Shown piece by piece: positions 31,952 through 40,379 of a stretch of DNA of 64,000 bases. Positions within the stretch are counted from its first letter, which is position 1, and the number at the start of each line of letters is the position of its first letter. The notes under the pieces were generated by a model. That model did not search any database and was not told the DNA's origin. It saw nothing but the letters and a program-made list of their open reading frames with translations. The position numbers and the translations under genes were made by a program. The DNA lies in the NCBI RefSeq assembly GCF_900170035.1, contig NZ_LT828543.1:255438-319437 (forward strand), written 5' to 3'. This stretch comes from Desulfamplus magnetovallimortis (lineage in GTDB: Bacteria > Desulfobacterota > Desulfobacteria > Desulfobacterales > Desulfobacteraceae).

Positions 31952-33886
31952 TCAAGCTTCTCTTTCCCACTCAATGAGCCAGAGGCTGCCCTCGGTTTCA
32001 ATCAGTTGCAGATCGCCTTCCAGTTGTCCACGTACCAGTTCCCGTACAAGGCGCAGGCCAAGGGTATTGGATTGCTTCCAGTCTATTTTTCTGGGAAATC
32101 CAACTCCGTTATCTGAAATCCGCATACTATAACGATTTTTTTTCATGTTGACTTCAATTGCAAGTTTGCCTTTCATGTCATTGGGGAAAGCATGTTTCAA
32201 GCTGTTTGAGATCAACTCCGTTGCGATAAGTCCACAAGTGACAGCCTCTTCCATGGGAAGAACGATTTCCCCTGCATTTATGGTGATTTCAACATTTTCA
32301 ATATACATTTCCGACAGATGACGGACAAGCTTTTCAAGATAAGCCTGAAAGTCTATTTTTGACAATGTTTCGGACTGATAGAGAATTTCATGGACAAGAG
32401 ACATGGCATGTACCCTGTTTTCAGTTTCCTGAAAAGCGGCAACTGTCTTTACATCGTCTATATTTCTAAGTTGAAGGTGAATGAGACTGGAGATCACCTG
32501 CATATTGTTTTTGACACGATGGTGGATTTCACGAAGAAGAATTTCCTTTTCCTGGAGCGATTTTTTGACCAGTTCCTGCCTGAGTGTCTGATCCTTGATT
32601 CTCTCGCTTGCTTCACCTACCTGCATGGCAATACTCTCCATGGAATATTTCGTGAATTCCTGAAACATTGGTGAGGTGTGGGATGCCACGTTCATACCAC
32701 CTATCACCTTATCTCTGTTTATAATGGGCATCATGGCAAAGGCCTTCATGCCGGAAGCCTTTTTTTTAACTATTTCTTCATCAGACAGATGAAGGTTCGA
32801 AAGAAACTGGCCATAGGTAGAGAAGATTGGCCTGCCTTTCATAATTAGCTGAACCTGTTGAGTGTCGGGCGCATAGTAAAGGCATTCATCTACAAACCAG
32901 TTCGGCAGATTTTTATATCCGGCAAGCCTGAGCCCGCCTTTATCTGGCAAAATTTCGTAAATACCGGCGCAGTTAACTTCATCAATCTGGATAAGCGCCT
33001 CCAGGGCAGCGTCAACCACCTGTTGAAACGTGCTGCTTTTGGCAAGGCGTAATCCCAGATCCCGCTGTACCCTTATCAACCTTTCCGTCTGGTCTTTCAT
33101 GGTAATGTCACGAAGATATTTAACAGCACCTGTGGGCTTACCGTAATTATCAAACATGGGAAACGCATAGAGTTCCATTACCCCGTCAGGAAGATCAGGA
33201 CGTTTGAAAGGAACCCGTTGCATTTCAAGAACTCCACTCTTAAAACTTTTCATAACAGGGCATGAAGGACATAAAATTTCTCTGTTCTGGAAAACCTGAA
33301 AGCATTTTTTTCCAATCAAAGGCATTTCGTGGGAATATAATTGCTGCATTGTTCTGTTTGCAGATAAAATATTCATTTCTGTATCCAGGACATTAATGCC
33401 ATCCTGAATGGAATCAAAGACATTTTCCAGAAACTGCTCCTTTCTTTTCAGCTCATCTTCCATCTCTTTTCGCAATGCCATCTCTTTTTCAAGTTTTATC
33501 AATGTCTTGACATGGGTTTTTTCCATTTTTTCAAGATCGTTGATATCCTGCATAACCACAACTGCACCTGATGGATATGTGTTGGAAATAGGGGTTATGG
33601 AGACACGCATTTTCCGGATTTTCCCATATTTATTCCTGAGCGTCCCTTCATGATGGAGAATAGGGGCTTTTTGCCTTATAGCTCTGTCAACAGGGCAGTT
33701 ATTTAGACAGGTATTGCCCTCATCTCCAAAAAGCTCATAACATTTTTTATCTGTTGCCTCGGTACTGGAGCAGCCGGTCAGTTTTTCAGCCGAAGTATTG
33801 ATAAAAATGAGATTTTTTTCCAGATCACGGACATAAACCTGTTCGCTCATGCTGTTTAAGACAATTTCATGGATTTCGGGGGTCAT
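31952..33886 (-). CDS. Cytoplasmic sensor kinase: two PAS + GAF + HisKA_2
   Basis: 644 residues from ATG 33886, six bases after GAGGAG; an ATG at 33892 abuts the ribosome site. No membrane segment. PAS1 (about 1-115) contains cysteines in GDEGNTCLNNCPVD. PAS2 (about 150-275) has a similar ILCPSCPV. These CxxxC/CxxC spacings recall the PAS cysteines of many deltaproteobacterial kinases. A GAF domain (about 285-430) is followed by HisKA_2 (ILLREIHHRVKNNMQVISSL) and HATPase_c (ITEL-like ATELISNSLKHAF, DNGVGFP). No response regulator adjoins it, although the REC-PAS protein upstream is a possible partner. Confidence 0.88.
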   Translation of the reverse strand: MTPEIHEIVLNSMSEQVYVRDLEKNLIFINTSAEKLTGCSSTEATDKKCYELFGDEGNTCLNNCPVDRAIRQKAPILHHEGTLRNKYGKIRKMRVSITPISNTYPSGAVVVMQDINDLEKMEKTHVKTLIKLEKEMALRKEMEDELKRKEQFLENVFDSIQDGINVLDTEMNILSANRTMQQLYSHEMPLIGKKCFQVFQNREILCPSCPVMKSFKSGVLEMQRVPFKRPDLPDGVMELYAFPMFDNYGKPTGAVKYLRDITMKDQTERLIRVQRDLGLRLAKSSTFQQVVDAALEALIQIDEVNCAGIYEILPDKGGLRLAGYKNLPNWFVDECLYYAPDTQQVQLIMKGRPIFSTYGQFLSNLHLSDEEIVKKKASGMKAFAMMPIINRDKVIGGMNVASHTSPMFQEFTKYSMESIAMQVGEASERIKDQTLRQELVKKSLQEKEILLREIHHRVKNNMQVISSLIHLQLRNIDDVKTVAAFQETENRVHAMSLVHEILYQSETLSKIDFQAYLEKLVRHLSEMYIENVEITINAGEIVLPMEEAVTCGLIATELISNSLKHAFPNDMKGKLAIEVNMKKNRYSMRISDNGVGFPRKIDWKQSNTLGLRLVRELVRGQLEGDLQLIETEGSLWLIEWEREA

Positions 33887-33915
33887 CGACATCTCCTCAA
33901 AAATAAATTGGGTAC

Positions 33916-33979
33916 TTACCGTGGAAATGGATACAATTTTTTATATTAGGGGGTGGCTGAATGGCAGCCATGACCGTTC
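33916..33979. repeat. Dispersed repeat family 3 copy
   Basis: TTACCGTGGAAATGGATACA, GGGGGTGGCTG and GCAGCCATGACCGTT, matching 26289-26355. It sits between the kinase and the cyclase-family gene. Confidence 0.7.
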
Positions 33980-34000
33980 AATAAATGTCACAGCAATGGA

Positions 34001-34642
34001 TTATGCAAGCAGAATCGCCCGAACCGGAGATGCTTCGGCATCCTTGATCTTCAACGGAAGGCATATCAGCGTGTAACTGCCCTGGGGAACATGGGCAAGT
34101 GTTATTCCCTCCAGAATCAAGATATTGTTACGAAGCAATAGATGATGCACTGGAAAACCAGTGTTGCCATATGGTTCAATGGTAATGTAGTCAATGCCCA
34201 CAAGAGGAGTTCTGTTTTCTGCACATATCCGGGCTGCCTCCAGTGTCATGGCTGCATAGGATTCCGTAAATTTGCCAGCGGTGCTTATACCGGTCAGAGA
34301 ATTTCTTGTTTTAAAGAGAATTGCCTCTTCAGGGGAGAAAGAGACATTCTTCAATACACAAGGGGTTATCAGATCACAGGATGTGGCGTCAACCACCCGG
34401 GCAGGCAGAATAAATTGATCCGGTGAAAAAGTGTCAATGGTATCGCCATCTCCCCTGAAATGGGAAGGTGCATCAATGTGGGTTCCGGAATGGGCACTTA
34501 AAACAAGTTTTGAAAGATCAAAACCGTGGGGCTCTATGGATGCAGTCTGATGTTTTGAAAAAGGGGTATCGCCTGGATAATCTATGGATGTCTCTCCAAG
34601 GGAAACCGAAATATCGTAAACCATGCTGAAATTAATTTTCAT
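34001..34642 (-). CDS. Cyclase-family hydrolase (kynurenine formamidase-like)
   Basis: 213 residues from ATG 34642. The family hallmark SAHSGTHIDAPSHF supplies the metal-binding His and Asp residues. YDISVSLGETSIDYPGDTPF at the start and PLVGIDYITIEPYG further on also fit the PF04199 fold. Members hydrolyse amide or lactone-type substrates such as N-formylkynurenine, or act as isatin hydrolases. No tryptophan-degradation gene lies nearby, so the substrate is open. Confidence 0.85.
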   Translation of the reverse strand: MKINFSMVYDISVSLGETSIDYPGDTPFSKHQTASIEPHGFDLSKLVLSAHSGTHIDAPSHFRGDGDTIDTFSPDQFILPARVVDATSCDLITPCVLKNVSFSPEEAILFKTRNSLTGISTAGKFTESYAAMTLEAARICAENRTPLVGIDYITIEPYGNTGFPVHHLLLRNNILILEGITLAHVPQGSYTLICLPLKIKDAEASPVRAILLA

Positions 34643-34776
34643 TTCATAACTCCCGATTGATGGAGGGTCTTTTCAGGGGTTGGTCGTAACGTTGAACACT
34701 GTAGAATTGACGATTGTGGCGAGCATCCGCAATTTACGTTAATGAGCCTGCCATGGCCGTTATAAAAAGTTTCTTC

Positions 34777-34815
34777 AAAAAAGTGTAAACAATGTATGTA
34801 AATATTAAGGATGCC
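34777..34815. repeat. Truncated MITE family 1 right end
   Basis: AAAAAAGTGTAAAC followed at the expected distance by AAGGATGCC; no left end. It lies in a 600-bp gap (34643-35247) that otherwise holds a full MITE family 2 copy and a terminator but no gene. Confidence 0.5.
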
Positions 34816-34930
34816 ATTCAGGAAACTCTTTTATAGTACTGAGTAGCAGATTGTGTACGATCTCCAATCCCCAGAAGAAGTGATTTCACAGAGATATCTT
34901 CATCCAAATCATCCCAATGCAATCTTTATA

Positions 34931-35104
34931 CTAAAAGTCGACATCTATGATCTTGTAAGCCTTGTCAACACTGTCTGAATCAGGATTCCCAAGATTAACA
35001 AGATAAGGCAGGATTATCTATCCTGAGCATCCTATCCATCCTGGTTATCCTGGTTCAGACAACTGCAATAACTTCTGAAAAAGCAATAAGATGTCGATTT
35101 TGAG
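34931..35104. mobile_element. MITE family 2, copy 2 (inverted, 174 bp)
   Basis: Same element as 31669-31842 in the opposite orientation. Ends CTAAAAGTCGACATCTATG and GATGTCGATTTTGAG. TTTATA flanks it exactly on both sides (34925-34930 and 35105-35110). Confidence 0.88.
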
Positions 35105-35192
35105 TTTATATCTGATTATAACCGGCATATTGTAAAATAATCTAATAGTATAGGAAATTCCATGTTATCTCCTGTAAAAACAGGTGGTTTAT

Positions 35193-35214
35193 AAAAAAAG
35201 CGTCCGAAGGACAC
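35193..35214 (-). terminator. Intrinsic terminator of the MBL hydrolase gene
   Basis: On the minus strand GTGTCC-TTC-GGACGC is followed by TTTTTTT. It lies about 35 bp after the stop at 35248. Confidence 0.7.
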
Positions 35215-35247
35215 CAAGATTGTTTAAAAAAATTGCCAAAAACAAAA

Positions 35248-36102
35248 TCAAGCCCTGTTTTCATGATGCCGTATTACGGAACGAACTCCATTGAGCATAC
35301 TTACATTACCAAAACAAAAATATTTGGTAAAGTAATCCTCCTTTAAACGCAACTTCCTGAAAATCTCTTTTTCAAACAATCCCTGTTTCCAGAGAGCTAT
35401 GACTCTTTCATAAAGCTCTTCCAAAAACTCCAGCTTTAATCTAACATGCCCTTTGCCATTTTTTTCCCTGGGATTATGGGCGCAAAGGAGGGTATCAAAA
35501 TCAAGGTTTGCAACTTTTTTGAGAGAATCTATCTGAAATCCAATATCTTCATCTGCTCTGAAAAACCTGATCCTGTCACCCAAATATAGATCACCTGAAA
35601 AGATAATTCCCTTTTCAGGCAGAAAAAAAACAGTATGATCCCTTGAGTGTCCTGGCGTATGTATGGGAATCATAGTGCCAAGAGATGTTTCAATTTTTTC
35701 TGAAAACGGCAATATATCAAGGGGAGTGGTTTTTCCCCATATATATTTCTGGTAAGGAAGTATGGGATACCCATGCTTCATCTTTATGATGCATTGTTCA
35801 TGGCCAAACACTTTTGTTCCAAATTTTTTTTGAATTACAGCAGCATTGCCGGAATGATCTTCATGGTGATGGGTCAGAAAAATCTGCCCTATTTTATTTT
35901 CACGGGCAATATCAACAACCTCTTTAGCCATGTGGGGCTGGGCAGTATCAATCATTACATTACCAAACAGATAGCAGTAAACAGTCATTAAAGGCGGCCC
36001 TGCCACTGACCATCCAAGTTTAAAGCCCTTGATACCACCATTGAATTCATATTTTTTCAAAAGGCGCAATACATTTATCTCCTTTGGAATAGTGGTTTTC
36101 AT
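35248..36102 (-). CDS. Metallo-beta-lactamase-fold hydrolase
   Basis: 284 residues from ATG 36102. The dinuclear-metal motif THHHEDHSGNAAV (HxHxDH) is preceded by VMIDTAQP. Later ligands are HTPGHSRDHTVFF and GDLYLGD, with a final His in LLCAHNPREKNGK. The C-terminal helical extension (about 210-280) resembles the DNA-binding-like tail of LACTB2-type MBL proteins. Probable hydrolysis of a thioester, lactone or nucleic-acid substrate; the exact one is unknown. Single-gene unit with its own terminator. Confidence 0.85.
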   Translation of the reverse strand: MKTTIPKEINVLRLLKKYEFNGGIKGFKLGWSVAGPPLMTVYCYLFGNVMIDTAQPHMAKEVVDIARENKIGQIFLTHHHEDHSGNAAVIQKKFGTKVFGHEQCIIKMKHGYPILPYQKYIWGKTTPLDILPFSEKIETSLGTMIPIHTPGHSRDHTVFFLPEKGIIFSGDLYLGDRIRFFRADEDIGFQIDSLKKVANLDFDTLLCAHNPREKNGKGHVRLKLEFLEELYERVIALWKQGLFEKEIFRKLRLKEDYFTKYFCFGNVSMLNGVRSVIRHHENRA

Positions 36103-36266
36103 TTTTTAAAAAAACAAGCAAATTTTAATATCATACAAAAAAGCTATTTTTAATAGCCCAAAAAACTGTAAATTGAAAGAGTCTGTCGTGGAAAGCCAGA
36201 CAGAAGAGATTTTTTTAAATGGATTAAGCTTCTGTATTATGATAATAATCAAATGATTCCTGAAGA

Positions 36267-39134
36267 TTGATTCAGCAAAATGACCTTAACATAAAAAAAA
36301 CAGATGGTATCGTGGAACAAAATAATTACGATCTCAATAAAGATATTCTGACCATAATAACCCCCTGTGGTCATTTCAGATTTAAGATTTCAGATGCTGA
36401 CCTGCTGAAAAATGCGGACAGAATCGCCGGGATTTTTACCGGTGAGATGGAAAAAGTAAATAAGAAGCTAAAGAACAGCAGGGAGCATTTAAGTCAGTAT
36501 GCCAGATTGTTACTGATCACCTTAAATATTTGCGAACAGCAGATAAAGCTTGAAGACAGGCATATTCAACTTGAAGAAGACCTTGAAAAAATCAGCACAG
36601 AGCAGTCAAAGCCACAGCCGGCTAATGAACACTTGCTGGCTGACCATGGTGAACTCATAGCTGATTATGAAAAGCTTAAGAAAGAGCATGAACTTCTTCG
36701 GGATGAGTATGAAAATATTAAAAGCAGCCATTCAGAGCATATGGAGTTTTACAAAAAGTTCAAAGAAGATCATGGAGAGCTTCAACGTGAATATGCCGAT
36801 CTTGTAAACAGTCATGCAAGAATTCAGGCTGATCTCGTAAATCTTCAGGAAGAACACACAGGGCTTATGGCTGATCATGCAAAGCTGCATGGTGATTATG
36901 CTGACCTTCTGAGCGACCACTCAAGACTTAAGGCAGAAAACACAAATATTCATTCATCAAACCCAATTTCCGTACACTCAGTACAGGGAGAAGATGCAAT
37001 TTCTGATACTGAAGTCACAACACCCGATACTCCTTCAAAATCTGCAACAGCCGGTGCTGTATCAGAAAAACCAACTCCCGACACTTCTTCTGAAATTATA
37101 ACCTCCGATACTGCTTCTGAAATTATAACCTCCGATTCTGCTTCTAAAATTATAACCTCCGATTCTGATACAGAAGCCACAATATTTAATCCTGACAACA
37201 AATTCTTGTCTGAACAAAATGACAAACCTGCTGAAAAGCCTGATGAAAAAAATGTTCCTCAAATTCCGGAGACCTCAGAAATCGAAAATTATAATGGAGC
37301 ATCAGAGGTCATCAACCATAATGAAAGCACAGAGTCCCTTAATCAAAAAGAAAAAGACGACACTGAAAACCTGCAAAACAAAGGTAGCATAACAACACCC
37401 TGCAATGAATCTTCCCTGACAGATATGGAAAACAATGGGAAGTATAATATTGAAACATGCGATGAAGAAACAACTGTGCTGCCTTCCCCTGATGAACAAG
37501 CATCTGTTGTAAATACACACGTTGAAAAAACAGATGCTGAACAAACACATGTTGAACAAACATCTGTTGAACAAACATCTGTTGAACAAATGCCAATTGA
37601 ACCGCCACCTGTTGAACCACCATCTTTTATCATAAATGTTCCTGACAGCAATAAGCATGTCCCCAAGCCTCCATCTCTTTCAGAACCTGGAGAATATCAG
37701 ATTCCTTTACTGAGTTTTCTCAGAAATACCAGCAGCAAAACAGAGGTTGATCAGCAAAAAATCAGAAGGGATGCAGAGCTACTTGAAAAAAAACTTGGTT
37801 ATTTTGGTATCAAAGGGGAAGTTATGGGTGTTTCTCCAGGGCCTGTTATCACAACCTTTGAATACAAACCTGATCCAGGAATTAAAATAAGCAAAATTGT
37901 CAATCTTGCGGATGATCTTGCACTTGCACTAAGTGCATTCAGCATTCGTATAGTGGCCCCGATACCCGGAAAGGATGTAATGGGAATAGAAATTCCCAAT
38001 CTAAAGAAAAGCGTGGTGCCGTTTATTGATATTGTGACAGCGGAGGACTTTGTAAATACAAGCTCCAGAGTCCCGATATGTCTTGGCAAGGATATCATAG
38101 GAAACCCTGTTGTTGTGGAACTTGACAAGATGCCGCATCTTCTTATTGCCGGAGCCACAGGTACAGGAAAAAGTGTTGGCCTCAATGCCATGATCACAAG
38201 TATCCTCTACAAATCATCACCGGACGAAGTTAAGTTCCTGATGATTGACCCCAAACGCATAGAGCTGTCGTTCTACAATGACATCCCCCATCTACTTACA
38301 CCTGTTATTACAGACATGAAAAAAGCCAACATTGCCCTGCAGTGGATGGTAAGAGAGATGGACAGAAGATATAACCTACTTGCTCATTTTCAGGTCAGAA
38401 ACATTGAGCAGTATAATCGAAAAATATCAACAATCGAGCCGCAGTTTGATGACGATGGCGAAGAACTTGAAGCCCTTCCTTTTATTGTTGTTATTATAGA
38501 CGAGCTTGCAGACCTCATGATGACAGCATCAAGGGATATTGAGCTTTCACTCACCCGACTTGCACAGATGGCAAGGGCTGCCGGTATTCACCTGATTCTG
38601 GCAACCCAGAGACCATCTGTGGATGTTCTGACAGGTATCATCAAAGCCAATTTTCCAACCCGTATTTCATTTCAGGTGTCATCCAAAACTGACTCCCGCA
38701 CCATCATAGACTCCAACGGAGCTGAAACCCTTCTTGGTAACGGGGATATGCTGTTTGTTCCGCCAGGAACCGCAAGGCTTACAAGGGTACATGGCACATA
38801 CCTGTCTGAGGATGAGCTTTCAAAAATCACGGCATTCATTAAAAAGCAGAGGAAGCCCAATTACATATTTGATGTCATAACAGAACAGGAACCTGATGAA
38901 ATATCTTCTGATGTCATGGACGACGAATATGATGACAAGTACAATGAAGCCCTGGAGTTTGTTGTCACGACCCGTCAGGCATCCATATCCGGCATCCAGC
39001 GGGCATTGAGGGTTGGGTACAACCGAGCAGCAAGAATAATTGATATAATGGAAAGAAAAGGGATTGTCGGCCCTTCGGATGGCATAAAACCACGCAAGGT
39101 TCTTGTCAACAGCATGGATTTTGACTCAATGTAA
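36267..39134 (+). CDS. ftsK: FtsK/SpoIIIE-family DNA translocase with a soluble, repeat-rich N-terminus
   Basis: 955 residues from TTG 36267; GTG 36312 is an alternative, and neither has a strong ribosome site. Residues 1-230 are coiled coil with heptad-like repeats (LADHGELIADYEKL, FKEDHGELQREYADL). Residues 235-460 are low-complexity with 10-residue repeats near nt 37080-37185 and VEQT repeats near 37540-37600. From about 485 the canonical motor follows: FtsK alpha, Walker A GATGTGKSVGLN, PKRIELSFYNDIPHLL, Walker B VIIDELADLMM, ATQRPSVDVLTG. A gamma winged helix (ALRVGYNRAARIIDIMERKG) closes it. There are no transmembrane helices, unlike standard FtsK, so it resembles soluble SftA-like translocases. 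Function: chromosome segregation at division. Confidence 0.92.
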   Translation: MIQQNDLNIKKTDGIVEQNNYDLNKDILTIITPCGHFRFKISDADLLKNADRIAGIFTGEMEKVNKKLKNSREHLSQYARLLLITLNICEQQIKLEDRHIQLEEDLEKISTEQSKPQPANEHLLADHGELIADYEKLKKEHELLRDEYENIKSSHSEHMEFYKKFKEDHGELQREYADLVNSHARIQADLVNLQEEHTGLMADHAKLHGDYADLLSDHSRLKAENTNIHSSNPISVHSVQGEDAISDTEVTTPDTPSKSATAGAVSEKPTPDTSSEIITSDTASEIITSDSASKIITSDSDTEATIFNPDNKFLSEQNDKPAEKPDEKNVPQIPETSEIENYNGASEVINHNESTESLNQKEKDDTENLQNKGSITTPCNESSLTDMENNGKYNIETCDEETTVLPSPDEQASVVNTHVEKTDAEQTHVEQTSVEQTSVEQMPIEPPPVEPPSFIINVPDSNKHVPKPPSLSEPGEYQIPLLSFLRNTSSKTEVDQQKIRRDAELLEKKLGYFGIKGEVMGVSPGPVITTFEYKPDPGIKISKIVNLADDLALALSAFSIRIVAPIPGKDVMGIEIPNLKKSVVPFIDIVTAEDFVNTSSRVPICLGKDIIGNPVVVELDKMPHLLIAGATGTGKSVGLNAMITSILYKSSPDEVKFLMIDPKRIELSFYNDIPHLLTPVITDMKKANIALQWMVREMDRRYNLLAHFQVRNIEQYNRKISTIEPQFDDDGEELEALPFIVVIIDELADLMMTASRDIELSLTRLAQMARAAGIHLILATQRPSVDVLTGIIKANFPTRISFQVSSKTDSRTIIDSNGAETLLGNGDMLFVPPGTARLTRVHGTYLSEDELSKITAFIKKQRKPNYIFDVITEQEPDEISSDVMDDEYDDKYNEALEFVVTTRQASISGIQRALRVGYNRAARIIDIMERKGIVGPSDGIKPRKVLVNSMDFDSM

Positions 39135-39182
39135 CGTACATGGCGGGATTAGAATCACAAGCGCAGACATATAAAAGCAGCA

Positions 39183-39211
39183 AGCATGGCTCTTGATTTT
39201 TTAGCCATGCT
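39183..39211. terminator. Hairpin between the convergent ftsK and nuclease genes
   Basis: AGCATGGCT (39183-39191) pairs with AGCCATGCT (39203-39211) around an 11-base T-rich loop. No long T-tract follows, so the termination strength is uncertain. Confidence 0.45.
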
Positions 39212-39247
39212 CCTGATTCCGGTTCAGTCTATACTCCTGGATCTGAT

Positions 39248-40081
39248 TTATTCCAGAGGAAGGTTATCAATATCGAATCCTTTCTCTTTTAACAAATTGA
39301 GATAAAACTCTTTTGCTTTAAGAGCCTTTTGAAGCTCCTGCTCTTTTTCATTAACCTCCTGCTCTTTCTCGGCAATCATAGCTTTCCATGTGTTATATTC
39401 CAGTTGGGCATTTATTCTGCTCTGATAAAGCATGTAATTTTTTTGATTTTCTGAAAAATCCTGTAAAGTTTCCATGGCCTGTATCATCTCCTTTGTTTTC
39501 ATTTTCTCGGGCAGATTATCTATATCCTGATTTTCCGCCTGTTTGAAAAAATATAGCCAGCGCTCCTTTTCATTGTGGATTTCCTGACGATCATCAAACA
39601 ATGAGAGCTGAAGCAAATGAATATTCAGATGATCTGTCAGGCAGATCTCATTTGCGGTATCATGAATGCCGAAATTCAGATGATAGGTTCCTACATCCTT
39701 GAAAAGAGGGCTGTCCAGAAGCCAGATAGATATTACGGGTTTGAGTTTGCTGTAATTTTCTGATTTGCCGATCTGCGAATGATACATTGAGCTCCAGTTA
39801 TGCATCATCCTTGAAGCCAATGACGGATAAACGGACAACTGGATTTCCACCTGATACTTAAACTCATTTTGACATTTGGCTTTGATATCCACAATGGAGA
39901 GCTTGTCTGTCATGAACTCCCTGTCATTGTAGGGATTCATGATCACAACATCGGTAATGGTATCCTCGCCTTCAAGACCTGTCACGGCATTTAAAAAATG
40001 AATCAGAAGATTCTTGTTTTTTTCTGATCCAAGCAGTGCTTTGAATACGCAATCGACTATGGGGTTGATTTTATGTTTCAT
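39248..40081 (-). CDS. Rpn-family PD-(D/E)XK nuclease (putative transposase-like)
   Basis: 277 residues from ATG 40081, with AGGAG 13 bases upstream; a TTG at 40105 would add eight residues over that site. The N-terminus is typical: INPIVDCVFKALLGSEKNKN. The PD-(D/E)XK core follows (LSIVDIKAKCQNEFKYQVEI, giving D...E.Q). The middle carries WSSMYHSQIGKSENYSKLKP as in PF12784. The C-terminus is a glutamate/lysine-rich coiled coil. Related Rpn proteins promote RecA-independent recombination in E. coli; whether this one is mobile is not shown, as no terminal repeats flank it. Confidence 0.85.
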   Translation of the reverse strand: MKHKINPIVDCVFKALLGSEKNKNLLIHFLNAVTGLEGEDTITDVVIMNPYNDREFMTDKLSIVDIKAKCQNEFKYQVEIQLSVYPSLASRMMHNWSSMYHSQIGKSENYSKLKPVISIWLLDSPLFKDVGTYHLNFGIHDTANEICLTDHLNIHLLQLSLFDDRQEIHNEKERWLYFFKQAENQDIDNLPEKMKTKEMIQAMETLQDFSENQKNYMLYQSRINAQLEYNTWKAMIAEKEQEVNEKEQELQKALKAKEFYLNLLKEKGFDIDNLPLE

Positions 40082-40379
40082 GGGTGGATGGTTACTCCTG
40101 TTCAATTAAATGGTCATGTCTTGCAGAGGGAGTAATTAACTGAACTTAACGCCCTTTGGGGACTTTTCCTTAAGCACCTGCTTTTGAAGGACAAAAATAA
40201 AAATTCCTATATCGTAAATTTAATCTATCGGGGTTGTAAAATCAAGTTTTTAGGAAACGATTTTTGGGTTCATCAGGCTTGGTGTTAAAAATTGGGTGTA
40301 GTGCCCAAAGCTGTTGAAAAAGTAATTGGATTGAGGTTAGAAATTTTAGTTTAGATACTTTTTCCGACACGATTTGTTG

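Noticed and set aside
39248-40105. Rpn-type nuclease gene as an insertion sequence
   Set aside because: No terminal inverted repeats or target duplication were seen around it; annotated as a gene only.
40106-40379. Possible structured RNA or gene between the nuclease and recD2
   Set aside because: No convincing stem set, promoter or open frame; a few short similarities to 8028-8045 (AGTGYCCAAA) were too weak to claim.
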